From: Arenicola marina
Lineage: Eukaryota; Annelida; Polychaeta; Arenicolidae
Length of the DNA: 64,000 bases
Assembly (NCBI GenBank): GCA_964019135.1
Contig: OZ025263.1
Coordinates: forward strand, 24,427,639-24,491,638
Direction of reading: 5' to 3'
Below, one piece after another: positions 11,452-22,515 of this stretch. Each line of letters opens with the position of its first letter. Position 1 is the stretch's first letter. Made by a program: the position numbers and the translations under genes. The notes below the pieces were generated by a model. That model saw nothing but the letters and a program-made list of their open reading frames with translations, ran no database searches and was not told the origin of the DNA.

Positions 11452-12560
11452 CACAGCGTGAGATGACATCATGACAGACTATACGCCGCGTGAGATGGCA
11501 TCATGGCAAACTATACGCCGCGTGAGATGGCGTCATGGCAGACCCTACGCCGCACGAGATGACATCATGGCAGACCACACGCCGCGTGAGATGGAAAAAT
11601 GGCAGACCACACGCTGCGTGAGATGACATCATGACAAACTATACGCCGCGTGAGATGGCGTCATGGCAGACCATACGCCGCACGAGATGACATCATGGCA
11701 GACCACACGCCGCGTGAGATGGAAAAATGGCAGACCACACGCTGCGTGAGATGACATCATGACAAACTATACGCTGCGTGAGATGGCGTCATAGCAGACC
11801 ACACGCCGCGTGAGATGACATCATGACAAACTATACGCCGCGTGAGATGGCGTCATGGCAGACCATACGTCGCACGAGATGACATCATGGCAGACCACAC
11901 GCCGCGTGAGATGGCATAATGGCAGACCACACGCCGTGTGAGATGACATCATGACAAACTATACGCTGCGTGAGATGGCGTCATGGCAGACCACACGCTG
12001 CGTGAGATGACATCATGACAAACTATACGCCGCGTGAGATGGCGTCATGGCAGACCATACGCCGCACGAGATGACATCATGGCAGACCACACGCCGCGTG
12101 AGATGGCATAATGGCAGACCACACGCTGCGTGAGATGACATCATGACAAACTATACGCCGCGTGAGATGGCGTCATAGCAGACCACACGCCGCGTGAGAT
12201 GACATCATGACAAACTATACGCCGCGTGAGATGGCGTCATGGCAGACCATACGTCGCACGAGATGACATCATGGCAGACCACACGCCGCGTGAGATGGCA
12301 TAATGGCAGACCACACGCCGTGTGAGATGACATCATGACAAACTATACGCCGCGTGAGATGGCGTCATGGCAGACCATACGCCGCGTGAGATGACATCAT
12401 GGCAGACCACACGCCGCGTGAGATGCCATCATGGCAAACCACACGCCGCGTCAGATGGCATCATGGCAGACCACACGCCGCGTCAGATGGCATCATGGCA
12501 AACAATACATCGCGTGAGATGGCATCATGGCAGACAACACACCGCGGAAGAGGGCCACAA
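11452..12560. repeat. 32-bp minisatellite, about 34 units
   Basis: Unit like gcgtgagatgacatcatgg plus cagaccacacgcc, beginning about 25 nt upstream (minus strand) of the acceptor of exon 11263-11427. A higher-order pattern alternates gcagaccacacg and acaaactatacg variants. The acceptor itself is not in the unit. Confidence 0.95.
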
Positions 12561-12704
12561 TAATAACTTTGGACTAGCGATCAATTCATATGAATATAAA
12601 TAATATCGGTTCGGAAGTGGCCAAACATTTTATTTTATAACGTCATATTGATCTCCCAATCCTCGCTAATCTTCGCTCCCAACAAGTATATAGCGGCTAC
12701 TCAC

Positions 12705-12877
12705 CTTCCCAGGCCGGGAAACAGTCGCAGTATGTGACCTGGAAGGTGTCCGTCTTGTTGTAGGCGCTGAGAAGATGCTCGTAGTCGCAGACCCCTTGAT
12801 TCACGGAACACGGGCACATGCGGACGAGGGTTATCAGCGCCACCGCCCTGGCACCCTGCGAATCCGTGCCAGTGAAT
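12705..12877 (-). CDS. End of Cadg/Ig-like domain plus Cys-rich linker
   Basis: Acceptor ctgcag, donor gtgagt at 12704. Reads FTGTDSQGARAVALITLVRM then CPCSVNQGVCDY and TYCDCFPAWE. The T-D-S-Q-G piece is the last strand of a Cadg/He_PIG-type domain. The Cys-rich end matches the short EGF-like part that follows VWD in MUC4-like proteins. Confidence 0.8.
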
Positions 12878-13319
12878 CTGCAGAGGAATGGTAGTAACGA
12901 AGATGAGGATAGCAGTGACCTATTTCACATATATAGTTTAGCCAGGCTACGGCGCTTAGATGGCTAAAATCGCCCATCATTTTTACATGGCAACTTAAGC
13001 CCACTAAGCCCCGTAGTCGGCTAAACTACGTTCGCGAAATCCACCAGTGGACTTACATGAGCTGAGCTGAGGCGGCTACCTCAACAAATACATAAGTCCG
13101 GGGATCGTGCGTTGGCGCAGAAAGGACCATTGTACTCGCATTACCTCATCGCGTATATGTGGGATTATATTGATTAAATTGATTAAATATAGTTATCATG
13201 CTGACACCAGGTTAAGTTGATATCATTACATAAGGCAATCACGTGACTAATTAAGCAATTAATTTGGGAGCGCGGCCTTGAAGTTGACCTCCTTGACCCC
13301 TAATGCTTGCTACCCGTAC

Positions 13320-13533
13320 CTGAATGTTTCTGTGGGGTTGAGGTTCTGTGGGGTCCACGTGAGTGTGGCCGTCTGGCCTGTGACCATGAATGTGGCTCCT
13401 GGAGGTAGGTTGAAGTCGGCTATCAGAGTCACCGTGTCCCCCTCGGGGTCGTTGGCTGTGATGACCATGGTGGCTTCCACCATGAGCTGCACGTCCAGCA
13501 CTGTGAGACCCACGATAGTAGGCGGATCGTTGT
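13320..13533 (-). CDS. Cadg/He_PIG-type Ig-like domain, main exon
   Basis: Acceptor ttcccag, donor gtacgg at 13319. Reads NNDPPTIVGLTVLDVQLMVE then ANDPEGDTVTLIADF, LPPGATF and TLTWTPQNLNPTETFR. D-P-E-G-D and T-W-T-P are signatures of the putative Ig (dystroglycan cadherin-like) family. Splits cleanly onto the next exon. Confidence 0.8.
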
Positions 13534-13879
13534 CTGGGAAACGTGGGGCAGAGAGACGCAGACCGTGAGACGAGGGATGATAATCAGAGCATCATAGGTC
13601 CCAGGCAGATCGGATTTATTCCAGGTGACATGATGAGGATGATGGAAATATCTATACGATCAATTTCTCAATTTATGTTTTCAGTTACAGCTGATGACAT
13701 CGGTCTCTTATTTTGCATTTTTTTGTATTTATTTCTGTATTTTTGTTTTATTTCTCGATGTCATAAGCAATATTGTTGATAATTTATGGATTCAAATTAA
13801 TTAAGGTTTAGTTAATTAAGTGCTTAACCACATATAAACCATTGAATTCCAAGGATCACCGATGCATAGATTTACTCAC

Positions 13880-14146
13880 TGAGTAAGTCATCCATCTTGT
13901 CATTCTCCTCCTGGATTTCTTTGGTTGCCTGGGCAACGGCAGGGTCCCCGGTGACGAAGAGGTCGTAGAGGCACTGTAAGTTGGTACTGTTGCTTGCGCC
14001 GCACAGGGTAACGGCGGTGGTTTCGGCGGCGGCGTCCGGCCAGATGACGTCATCTTGGAAGAGAGGCTGGAAGAGCTCGTTCTGGAAGGTGAAGTAGTCC
14101 GTCCCCGGGGGGTAGTAGAACAGGGAGTCCACCGGTGCAATCCTCC
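13880..14146 (-). CDS. VWD C-terminal extension exon
   Basis: Acceptor ttgcag, donor gtgagt at 13879. Starts WRIAPVDSLFYYPPGTDY after the T+GG join and ends with CGASNSTNLQCLYDLFVTGD. This W-x-I...LF-Y and C-LYD-TGD pattern follows the VWD domain in MUC4 and SUSD2-type proteins. Confidence 0.85.
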
Positions 14147-14333
14147 CTGCAATTCGCAAAAGAAACATCGGCTTTTAGTATCCACATGAGATACACCTGC
14201 AACAATACAAAATACACGTAGTGTCTCGTCACATAGATGAAAACTACAGCGTCACCGCTCATGTCAACGAAATCAGTCACGCCAACTCCCTCGTCACGCC
14301 GTGCCTGTTCCACGTGACGTCACCAAAACTTAC

Positions 14334-14531
14334 ATTGCGGGCCGAAGTCGGCGAAGATGTCCCTGTCTGAGGCGGTGAAGGGGTAGACAGTGCCGTCCGG
14401 CAGTGCGAGGTCGTCCTCCGTTCGGTTGTTGAACACTCCCAGGAGGCCATGTGTCCTTCCCAGCAGGCCACTGGTCAACAGCACACGGAAGTACAGCTGC
14501 CCAGGCGCCGCTCCCAGGATTAGAGCCACGC
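14334..14531 (-). CDS. VWD domain, third exon
   Basis: Acceptor tttgag, donor gtaagt at 14333. Contains GLLGVFNNRTEDDLALPDG, the Ca-binding loop typical of the end of VWD domains (GLLG-x-N-D-D-G). Phase 1-1. Confidence 0.88.
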
Positions 14532-14544
14532 CTCAAATAAGAAA

Positions 14545-14790
14545 TACATTTATTATGAAATACAGTAAATCATATAATTATTAAGTTCCGTTTTATAAAA
14601 ATCATATCATTATTAAATTCAGTTCATAAAAACCATATAATTATTAAATTCAGTTCATCAAAACCATATAATTATTAATTCAGGGCATAAAAATCATAAA
14701 ATTATTAAATTATGGTCATAAAAATCATTAAATTATTAAATTCAGGTAATAAAAATCATAAAATTATTAAATTCAGGTCATAAAAATCTT
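14545..14790. repeat. AT-rich minisatellite, about 32-bp unit
   Basis: About seven imperfect copies of a unit like ataattattaaattcagttc near the acceptor of the VWD exon 14334-14531. Confidence 0.85.
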
Positions 14791-15129
14791 CGTTTTTTTA
14801 ATAGAGACAAATCTAAACCAGATGTCTAAGTTATAGACCTGGCTGGCAATATAAATGATGGCAAAAAGCCCTCACAAGCTCTCGTATTATAGACACAAGA
14901 ATAGATATGTAACAGTTTTCCTCATACTGACCCTAACTGGATTATGTTACATTCTGCAAATCGATTACGTTAATAAATCCCTCGATTGCAATTGGTTGAC
15001 TGCCTTATTGTAATTGAATATTTTGGTCTCAACTTGTTTTCAAGCTCTGAACAAGGGTCAAGCAGGCGTGTCCAGAAGGCGCCACAGCTCAGTAGATTAA
15101 AGCATAGACAATTCTTGGCGTACCAGCGG

Positions 15130-16070
15130 GAACCCTGCTTGGGGCATCCAGCAGGGACATTGCTAGGAGCGAAGAGCAGGAAGCCAGCTTGGGGTGTCAG
15201 CAGGGACCCAGCTTGGGGTGGTCAGTAGGGAGCCAGCTTGTGGCGGCCAGCAGGGACCCAGATAGGGGCGGTCAGCAGGTACCCTGATTAAGGCAGCCAG
15301 CAGGAAGCCAGCGTGGGGCGGCCAGCGGCGACCCAGGTAGGGGCGGTCAGCAGGGACCTAGCTTGTGGCGGTCAGCAGGGAGCCAGCTTGTGGGGGCCAG
15401 CAGGGACCCAGATAGGGGCGGTCAGCAGGGACCCTGTTTAAGGCAGCCAGCAGGAAGCCAGGGTGGGGCGGTCAGCCGGGACCCAGGTTGTGGCGGCCAC
15501 CAGGGACCCAGCTTGGGGATGCCAGCAGGGACCCAGCTTGGGGCGGCCAGCAAGGAGCCAGTCTGAGGCGGCCAGCAGGTTGGTTGGTTGATTATTCAGG
15601 ACGCTATGACCACTTTTGGTCATATCGCGTCAATGGGAGAAAGAAGGGACAGTGGAGCCATGTCCCCGGGAGTAACCCCCTACCGGCCAGCCGGGAGCCA
15701 GCTTGGGGCTGCCAGCTGGGACCTGGTTTGGGGCGGCCAGCAGGGACCCAGCTTGGGGCAGCCAGCACGGAGCCAGCTTGTGGCGGTCAGTGGGGACCCA
15801 GCATGGGGCAGCCAGCATGGACCCAACTAGGAGGGGTCAGCAGGGAGCCAGTTTGAAGGGTTCAGCGGGGACCTTGCTTGGGGCATCCAGCAGGAACCCA
15901 GTTGGAGGCGGCCAGCAGGGAGCCAGCATGGGGCGGCTAGAAGGGGCCCGGCGTGGGACGGCCAACAGGGAGCCAGCATGGGGCGGCTAGCAGGGACCCA
16001 GCATTGGGCGGCCAGCTGGGACCCAGCATGGGGCGGCCAGCAGAGACCCAGCCTGGGGAGGCCAGCAGGA
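15130..16070. repeat. 26-bp G-rich minisatellite with a SINE inserted
   Basis: About 32 units like cagcagggacccagcttggg plus gcggc, ending about 15 nt from the donor of VWD exon 16088-16222. The run is split at 15.58-15.68 kb by a SINE fragment. Small open frames (GSQLGAASRDPAWGG type) are repeat artefacts. Confidence 0.93.
15579..15683 (-). mobile_element. SINE fragment, head missing
   Basis: Minus-strand copy of the tail and body of the SINE seen at 4865-5114 and 46467-46693, with the CAACCAACC tail at its left end and no tRNA-like head. This fits 5' truncation at insertion. Array units continue on both sides. Confidence 0.82.
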
Positions 16071-16087
16071 TACAGTCGAGCTCTCAC

Positions 16088-16222
16088 CGGATTGGAAGGC
16101 CACATACAAAGTGGCGCCATCTTTGCGGAGAATCATGCTCTCAGCTACCATCTCGTCGCCGTCCGCAGCGTTGAGGAACCAGTCAGTGAAGGACTGGGTC
16201 TCATCCACAATAATCTCCAGCC
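16088..16222 (-). CDS. VWD domain, second exon
   Basis: Acceptor ttccag, donor gtgaga at 16087. Reads GLEIIVDETQSFTDWFLN then ILRKDGATLYVAFQS. Middle strands of VWD; phase 1-1, joins GVALIL of the next exon. Confidence 0.8.
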
Positions 16223-16567
16223 CTGGAATTTATGTATTTCAATATATATATAACTAGATAATTTAAGTAATTAAATATGGAGTTATTAAATATAGCGTTA
16301 TTGGATTGCTCCCGGTCAGCGAGAAAACATCAACTATCACGAACCTTCTAGATGAGTAAAATGAGCGAAATTACTCAATCCCGGAATTGATGGTTATAAC
16401 ATGATATAAGTAATAATATTACATTATTTCGCATGCAGCGAAAACTGATTAAATTCGTGGTTAAATGTGTAGGCCGACGAGAGGCCATCAGTGCAAGTAT
16501 GGCTTAGCGAACGGCCATTCCAAGGGTAATGAGTGTTTGACATTGCCGTGTTTGGCGGTGTACCCAC

Positions 16568-16822
16568 CGGAGAAGTCGGCATTGACGGCCACGTATATCC
16601 GGGCCGAGGCGCCCTGGGTGTCCCCCACGGTGGACGAGTCCTTGGCGGCGATGGCCCGCCACAGCGTGGCCTGGACCGGGGAGCTGTCCGGCGCCGTTGC
16701 CTGCGCAGCCCGGCCCTGCAGGTTGAAGGTCTGGTTCTTGATCAACCAGTACTCGCCCAGCCCGTTAAAGGTGTACTGCAGGCCGTCCACAGTAGTGATG
16801 TGCGGGTCGCCGAAACCGTCAC
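16568..16822 (-). CDS. VWD domain, first exon with GDPH motif
   Basis: Acceptor acgcag, donor gtgggt at 16567. Starts GFGDPHITTVDGLQYTFNG then LGEYWL, the classic VWD opening. G-D-P-H is the acid-labile autocleavage site known in MUC2 and MUC4 family VWDs, so the product may be split into two chains here. Confidence 0.93.
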
Positions 16823-17339
16823 CTGCGTAACGGGAGAAAGTTTAAGTTCATGTAGACATTGTAACTGTGACGTCATCAGGGCAAGTAGGTATTCATGCAC
16901 TGAACAGGAATGGAGACCTAAGGGCAAATAACTTGTTTCTATAAGGTTAAACGACGAACCATCAAAGGGAACCAAAGCGGGGGGTGAGTAGGTATCAAGT
17001 TCCATACCATAACAATGTCAACGACAAACTGCAGCAAGGCTAGGGGTGGGCGTAGGGACGGGGAATTGACGAGACGGGTGTTGCGGCTGCCTCAATCTGC
17101 CACCGTTTTTTTGGTTTTTTTACTATAGTTTTGTTGACCATTATAATAATAGTATTATTATTACATTTTTACCTTATAATTTGTGCGTTATTGTAATATC
17201 TTTTTAGTATCATAATTTTGCATTATTAAAAATGATTGTGTTAGTAATTTTTTTGGTATTATTATAATTTTCGTATTATTTTGTATTATATTAATAGTTA
17301 TATTTTTATTTATTAAAAAAAAAGCATCTGTGCACTTAC

Positions 17340-17580
17340 AGGTTGTAGGGGCCACGTAGTTCGCACAGCTGGCCAGAGGTCGCACTTCATAGAAGAGGTC
17401 GCACTGGTCGGACAGTTCGCAACATTGGTCCTTCGGTATGATGTCTTCCTGCTGGTGGAGCTCAGGGTAGTAGATGGGGTTGTACCTCAGCAACGACCCA
17501 GAATCGAAGTCCTGGATGGTGCGGAGTGTTCCATAGAGCTCCGTGGCGCCTGGGGAGGTGTCCGCCTCATAGCAGCATCG
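17340..17580 (-). CDS. AMOP domain, second exon
   Basis: Acceptor gtttag, donor gtaagt at 17339. Starts RCCYEADTSPGATELYG, has GSLLRYNP and ends KDQCCELSDQCDLFYEVRP then CANYVAPTT. The CCY and CC-C-Y-RP pattern is the C-terminal half of AMOP. Starts phase 0, ends phase 1. Confidence 0.9.
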
Positions 17581-17886
17581 CTAAACCACGTTATGACACG
17601 TTTTTTAGCATATACATGTATATAACATTCGAACATAATGTTGAATTGATTGCCTAAAATACTTGCAACATATTTAGCAGCCAATAAATTATTCCCCCGC
17701 AAATACTGATTTCTATATACACTTACAATTTATGAATATACCTTTATATATATCAATGACTCAAAACTGGATAATTTTTTTTCTTAAAAAAATGTACATG
17801 CTTAGACTGGTATATTTCTTGCACCAGAGGTTGTGCGTGAGCTTGTAGTGGAAGATTAATACACATAAAGCGTATACTAATGTGTT

Positions 17887-18077
17887 TCAGGAGCGGATCC
17901 AGGGGGGGGGGGTGGCAACCCGGCCCCGCCACCCCCACCCCCCCCTTTAGAGCCGACATTTATACCATATAAAAACCAAACTCGCCCCCCCCCTATACAG
18001 CATATCTGTAACCGACCCTGATAAACGCCCCCCCCCCCCCCATATCCAGGTTTTCTGGATCCGCCCCTGGGCTTTAT
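17887..18077 (-). mobile_element. MITE-like element, GGATCC-ended family, copy 2
   Basis: Bounded by aggagcggatccagg at 17888 and its inverted partner tggatccgcccct ending near 18068. The interior matches copies 1 and 3 in reverse orientation. It lies about 10 nt from the donor of AMOP exon 18088-18335. Confidence 0.7.
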
Positions 18078-18087
18078 CAAGACGTAC

Positions 18088-18335
18088 CTGCGCCCATTCA
18101 CCGAGGGCGATGAGGGCGAAGGAGTCCGCACACCCGGTGAGGATGTCACGCTGATAGCGAGCATCCAGACCGGCCAGCTCCCAGGTACAGGGACAGTGCG
18201 GCAGCTGATCCAGGGCGTCATCAATCTCGTCCAGGCGGCTGTCTTGGTAGAAGACTCGGCACAGGTAGTCGGCTGTGTCCTCCGTCTCCTCGCACGTGAC
18301 GTCACTGGTCTGGAAGACCCAGATCTTCGCCTCGC
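18088..18335 (-). CDS. NIDO-AMOP junction and AMOP first exon
   Basis: Acceptor ccatag at 18337-18336, donor gtacgt at 18087. Reads GEAKIWVFQTSDVTCEETED then CPCTWELAGLDARYQRDILT and SFALIALGEWAQ. C-P-C-T-W starts the AMOP consensus. Starts phase 1, ends phase 0, matching its neighbours. Confidence 0.87.
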
Positions 18336-18771
18336 CTATGGAGGGGTACATTCGTGCGCCGCATGTATTGCAATGGTCATAGGTAAGGGGGTTACTAGGA
18401 CGGGAAGCTGCGCAGCTATAACGGCGGGTGTGGGGTTGAGGGTGGCGAGTGTTGGGTGGGACGTGGGGCGTAACTAAGGAAGCGTTGTCGCTATTACTTA
18501 AATGGGGACGCCTAATGATGCATGGCATTTCGTCAAGGGTGCGCTGTTGTCATGGTTACTGATGATACGTGGGCGGGGGATGTATCCCGCCATGGGCATG
18601 TTAAATTAGCAGACAAAGCGTTACCATACTGAAATTCCATCGCGTAATGTACTGATGTAAGTCACGATGGTCGTCACCATGGGAACGAGCGGTGCATGTC
18701 ACCCAGGCAACCGTCATTGGCTTAGGTTAGGGTTAACTATAATACGGGTTATTAATCCCGTTCGGGAGTAC

Positions 18772-18994
18772 CTGTGTTGCCCAGTGAGTCCGGGTCATCC
18801 AGGTTGGTGCCTTCCGTAGACAGGGAGGAGAACATGTTAAAGGTATCGGGAGCGGACACCATGTCGGCGCTCGGGATCTGATACCCCTGGGCGGCCGGGT
18901 ACGTGGGATCCAGATCCAATTCGTCGTACAGGAAGATCATGTAGCTTCTGGATCTGGACGAGTCCGACATCAGCACCAGTTGGAAGGTCGCCGT
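18772..18994 (-). CDS. NIDO domain, fourth exon
   Basis: Acceptor gctcag, donor gtactc at 18771. Starts TATFQLVLMSDSSRSRSYMI then FLYDEL: the N-T-F-Q-x-V-L strand followed by the Y of NIDO. Continues to SLGNTG. Confidence 0.87.
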
Positions 18995-19469
18995 CTGAGC
19001 AGAAGAATGGAAGAATTTGAACCAGAACGATGATAATGCAATGTCATATATATATATACATAAATATATATATATATATATGTATACGTGACAGGTCCAG
19101 GATACCTCCATTATGACTCGTGGTCGCTGGAATCAAGGCCACCTCGGCAAAAAAAAAATTATCGCGAATAATTAAGGTGAATTAGAATCTTGAATAGTAC
19201 GGACAATGAATGGCGAGAAACCCGTAGACAAGATCACCTATGGTGACGGTAAATATAAAATAAGGCTGATCAAGCTGGTCAAATTGATCAAAAGCTAATT
19301 ATTGATTAATGCGACAATGAAACCCACCAACCACCCCACAGCATATTAGCGCATATCTAGTGTATTGAATCAAAAGTGGATGTTTTTTTTACGGCGGCCT
19401 TCTCATATTTCGCATAAATACGAATTACACATAAGCATCAGTTTGGCATATAAAATCTCAGATACTCAC

Positions 19470-19649
19470 AGATGTGCCTATGTTGTTAACGAAAGGGAAA
19501 GGGACCATGTTGGACCACGTGATCACCGCCACTTCGTCTGGGCTGAAGCCATCATCTCCCTTTGTTCTCCGGATGTCCATGATGGCGCGTTGCATCACGA
19601 GCGCCGTCCCAGCGTCCTTGTATTGGTCGGGGGTGAAGCGTCGGTAGAC
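19470..19649 (-). CDS. NIDO domain, third exon, acceptor embedded in a tandem repeat
   Basis: Acceptor gtgtag at 19651-19650, donor gtgagt at 19469. Reads VYRRFTPDQYKDAGTALVMQ then GFSPDEVAVITWSNMV. The D-E-V-A-V-I-T-W strand is typical NIDO. Its first 45 nt and acceptor are repeated four times upstream. Confidence 0.85.
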
Positions 19650-19970
19650 CTACACAAACCATTATATAGAACACTTAGTGGTTTAGGCCATGCATCTGTC
19701 TCGGCGTCCTTGTATTGGTCGGGGGTGAAGCGTCGGTAGATCTACACAAACCCTTATATAGAACACTTAGTGGTTTAGGCCATGCATCTGTCTCGGCGTC
19801 CTTGTATTGGCTATGCGTGTAGCGTCGGTAGACCTACACAAACCATTATATAGAACACTTAGTGGTTTAGGCCATGCATCTGTCTCGGCGTCCTTGTATT
19901 GGCTATGGGTGTAGCGTCGGTAGACCTACACAACCCATCATATAGAACACTTAGTGGTTTAGGTCTAATA
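19605..19970. repeat. 92-bp tandem repeat containing a 3' splice site (4 copies)
   Basis: Each copy holds, on the minus strand, tgtgtag|GTCTACCGACGCT and on into the first ~45 nt of NIDO exon 3, followed by a gcctaaaccactaagtgttc spacer. The copies fill the 328-bp intron from acceptor to the next donor at 19978. One copy has AGATCTACC instead of AGGTCTACC at the border. Confidence 0.93.
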
Positions 19971-19977
19971 AGGTTAC

Positions 19978-20142
19978 CTGGTGGTAAAGAATTCCTTCGG
20001 ATCCATTCGGGGCAGCCCCGGTCGTGTCGAAGTCCATCCAGAAGGGGCCGATCATGGCCTTGTCGGTATCGTTCAGAGGGAACAGCTGCGGGTCGTAGAT
20101 GACGTACTCCTCCAGAAAGTTCACATATCCATTGATGGACGC
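19978..20142 (-). CDS. NIDO domain, second exon
   Basis: Acceptor tcgcag, donor gtaacc at 19977. Reads ASINGYVNFLEEYVIYDPQL then IGPFWMDFDT and GILYHQ. I-G-P-F-W-x-D is a strong NIDO motif. Phase 0-0. Confidence 0.9.
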
Positions 20143-20418
20143 CTGCGAGAAGCCGAGGACACAAGTATCGATTATTGACGGTGGCTCAAGTACATGCAAG
20201 AAATAGCAGAGAACGTGGATGAATTATCCCCAAAATCGGGGAGAAGCAACCCACAAATAATATGCTTGCAAGTAAAATTCTCACATGCCTTTTGAGGTCA
20301 TGATAACAGACGTACTTAAACTAGTGAATATTGTCGAATTATTTAATCATATTTTGTTAGGCAATATTAATTTGCTGCGCTGGCAAAATAGGGAAATCCT
20401 AGTTTGATGTGTACTCAC

Positions 20419-20555
20419 GAATATATTTGGATAGGTGACACATCCAAAAAGGAATCCGTACTCCATCCAGATGGGGGCAGAGAAGCCGTCGTCGCTGTTG
20501 GTGAGTGACTGGTCTCTCGCACCCAGTCCGTAGGGGTAGAGCCCGGACGTACGCA
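20419..20555 (-). CDS. NIDO domain, first exon
   Basis: Acceptor aacag, donor gtgagt at 20418. Reads VRTSGLYPYGLGARDQSLTN then GFSAPIWMEYGFLFG. L-Y-P-Y-G...D and the following strands open the NIDO domain. Starts phase 1, ends phase 0. Confidence 0.88.
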
Positions 20556-20927
20556 CTGTTAAATGCCAGATAACATATTACCATGTATTCATCAAGTGAT
20601 ATGTGCATGACATTTTCTCACAAATACAGGTTTCGCCGGTATTTAATGGCTGTATCATATTTTAAAATTTAATGAAATTTAATTAAACATTTTTAATGAC
20701 AAATTCATTTCAGACACACCCGTTTTTTTGCCTCATTCATCAGACAAGGCATTTGTATCCACACATCAAACGTGTATCAAATTTGTAACGTCTCACACTG
20801 ATAATGATAAACGATTAATTATTGATTTATACACATTAATAAAGCAATGACACAAAGTTCCCATCCAGTTAGCGGTTTTTTCTCGATTAATATGTTACAC
20901 TATGTAACGCAACGCAGGGTAACGCAG

Positions 20928-21058
20928 GGTCGAATCCAGATATGTTGGATAGGGGGGCTTCGGTTTCGGTTTTCCTATGTTAAAGGATACAGATTTCGGC
21001 CCAAAAAGGTGGACCGGGGCGGGGTCGCCACCCCACCCCCCTGGATCCGTCCCTGCGC
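20928..21058 (+). mobile_element. MITE-like element, GGATCC-ended family, copy 3
   Basis: Starts gggtcgaatccagatatg, with cggttttcctatgttaaag and ggcccaaaaaggtgg blocks, and ends cccctggatccgtccctgc. Same family as copies at 1.1 and 17.9 kb. It ends about 30 nt from the donor of EGF exon 21090-21197. Confidence 0.7.
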
Positions 21059-21089
21059 GACATCGTTATGCATCAATAGTAATGCTTAC

Positions 21090-21197
21090 CCATCTGGCAG
21101 TTAGGTCCTGTAAATCCCACAGGACAGCTGCAGTAGTACGTATTGACCATGTTGGTGCAATTGGCAAGACCTTGACATGGCTGAGAGGCGCACCAAT
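21090..21197 (-). CDS. EGF exon before NIDO
   Basis: Acceptor aacag, donor gtaagc at 21089. Reads DWCASQPCQGLANCTNMVNT then YYCSCPVGFTGPNCQM. Six-cysteine EGF, phase 1-1. Confidence 0.9.
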
Positions 21198-21417
21198 CTG
21201 TTTCAATGAACAAAAAAATGTTATTATTCTGTGACGGAGAGATGATCGAAAACGATTCTCGTAACATATATAATATTCGTCAGTGTCGCTGAAATAATGA
21301 TTTACGCCGGCAAAAAAACATTGATATTCTATTGAACAAACAACAATCACTGTTTGACATTATAATATTGAGCCTATGACGTCATAGTGTGCGTGAATAG
21401 CGCATGTCGGGTCTCAC

Positions 21418-21444
21418 CTATCGGGCCAGGAGCTGTACCATTGG
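21418..21444 (-). CDS. 27-nt microexon
   Basis: Acceptor tttcag at 21446-21445 and donor gtgaga at 21417 bound 27 nt that read ANGTAPGPI when joined in phase 1 to both neighbours. Length divisible by three and matching phases support it. It could be skipped without a frame change. Confidence 0.6.
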   Translation of the reverse strand, partial: PMVQLLAR

Positions 21445-21752
21445 CTGAAATTGACAAGAAAGTGATTATTTTAGATGACCTTTTAAGACGGAAATTTAAG
21501 CAAGGATATTTAAGGTTTTGCTGTGATAACAATAACGGCAAGTGGTGGCATAATAGGCCAGGTCATTGCCACCACCACATTCTCTCGCTTAAACCCGCCC
21601 TGTTTGATTATGAAAAATGCATTAAGGAAGAGGTCAAATCTGGCACATGTTTTTCATCATCCTTATTTCTCAGCATACTTAGGCCTCGGCATGCAGTTAG
21701 TTATAACGTGAGCACCGTTCTATATCAGTGTCGCTAATCCTGTAATTCTCAC

Positions 21753-21909
21753 CGCAATACGGGTTGAAGCATGTGTCGCACTGGGTGCTGTTGTTGAATA
21801 TGTCCTCGCAGTATTGGCCCAATTCGCACTCGGACTCGTCGACACAGAGGCGGCTGACGGAGCTCAGCGCACCGTTACCGTCCCGTACCACCTCATGCTT
21901 GCACCGCGA
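21753..21909 (-). CDS. Cys-rich module 4, exon B; acceptor embedded in a minisatellite
   Basis: Acceptor tttcag at 21911-21910, donor gtgaga at 21752. Starts SRCKHEVVRDGNGALSSVSR then LCVDESECELGQYCED and ends CDTCFNPYC. The opening C-x6 and closing C-x2-C-x3-C match exon B of modules 2 and 3. Confidence 0.82.
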
Positions 21910-22515
21910 CTGAAAACCCGCAGCTATATATCAAACTATGAGCCCGTACCCCTTCATGCTCGCACCGCGACTGAGCTATTGATCAAACAACTGTCCCTTA
22001 CCATATCATGCTTGCACCGCGACTGAAAACTCCAAGCTATATATCAAACGATGAGCCCGTACCAACTTATGCTTGCACCGCGACTGAGCTAATTATCAAA
22101 CGACTGTCCCGTACCACATCATGCTTGTACCGCGACTGAAAACCCTGATCTATATATATCAAACGACTGTCCCGTACCACATCATGCTTGTACCGCGACG
22201 GAAAACCCTGATCTATATATATCAAACGACTGTCCCGTCCCACATCATGCTTGCACCGCGAAAGAAAACCCCCAGCTATTTATCAAACGACGAGCCCGTA
22301 CCAACTTGTACTTGCACCGCGACTGAGCTATTGATCAAACAACTGTCCCTTACCATATCATGCTTGCACCGCGACTGAAACCACCAAGCTATATATCAAA
22401 CGATGAGCCCGTACCAACGTATGATTGCACCGCGACTGAGCTATTTATCAAACGACTGTCCCGTACCACATCATGCTTGCACCGCGACTGAAAACCCCCA
22501 GCTATATATCAAACG
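21890..22515. repeat. About 57-bp minisatellite containing a 3' splice site (about 11 units)
   Basis: Minus-strand units carry ttttcag|TCGCGGTGCAAGC, the acceptor and exon start of 21753-21909, then atgatgtggtacggga and a gtttgatatatagct spacer. About nine of the eleven copies keep AG at the splice position; two (near 22197 and 22260) do not. Some copies have a shorter gagctattgatc spacer variant. Confidence 0.93.
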
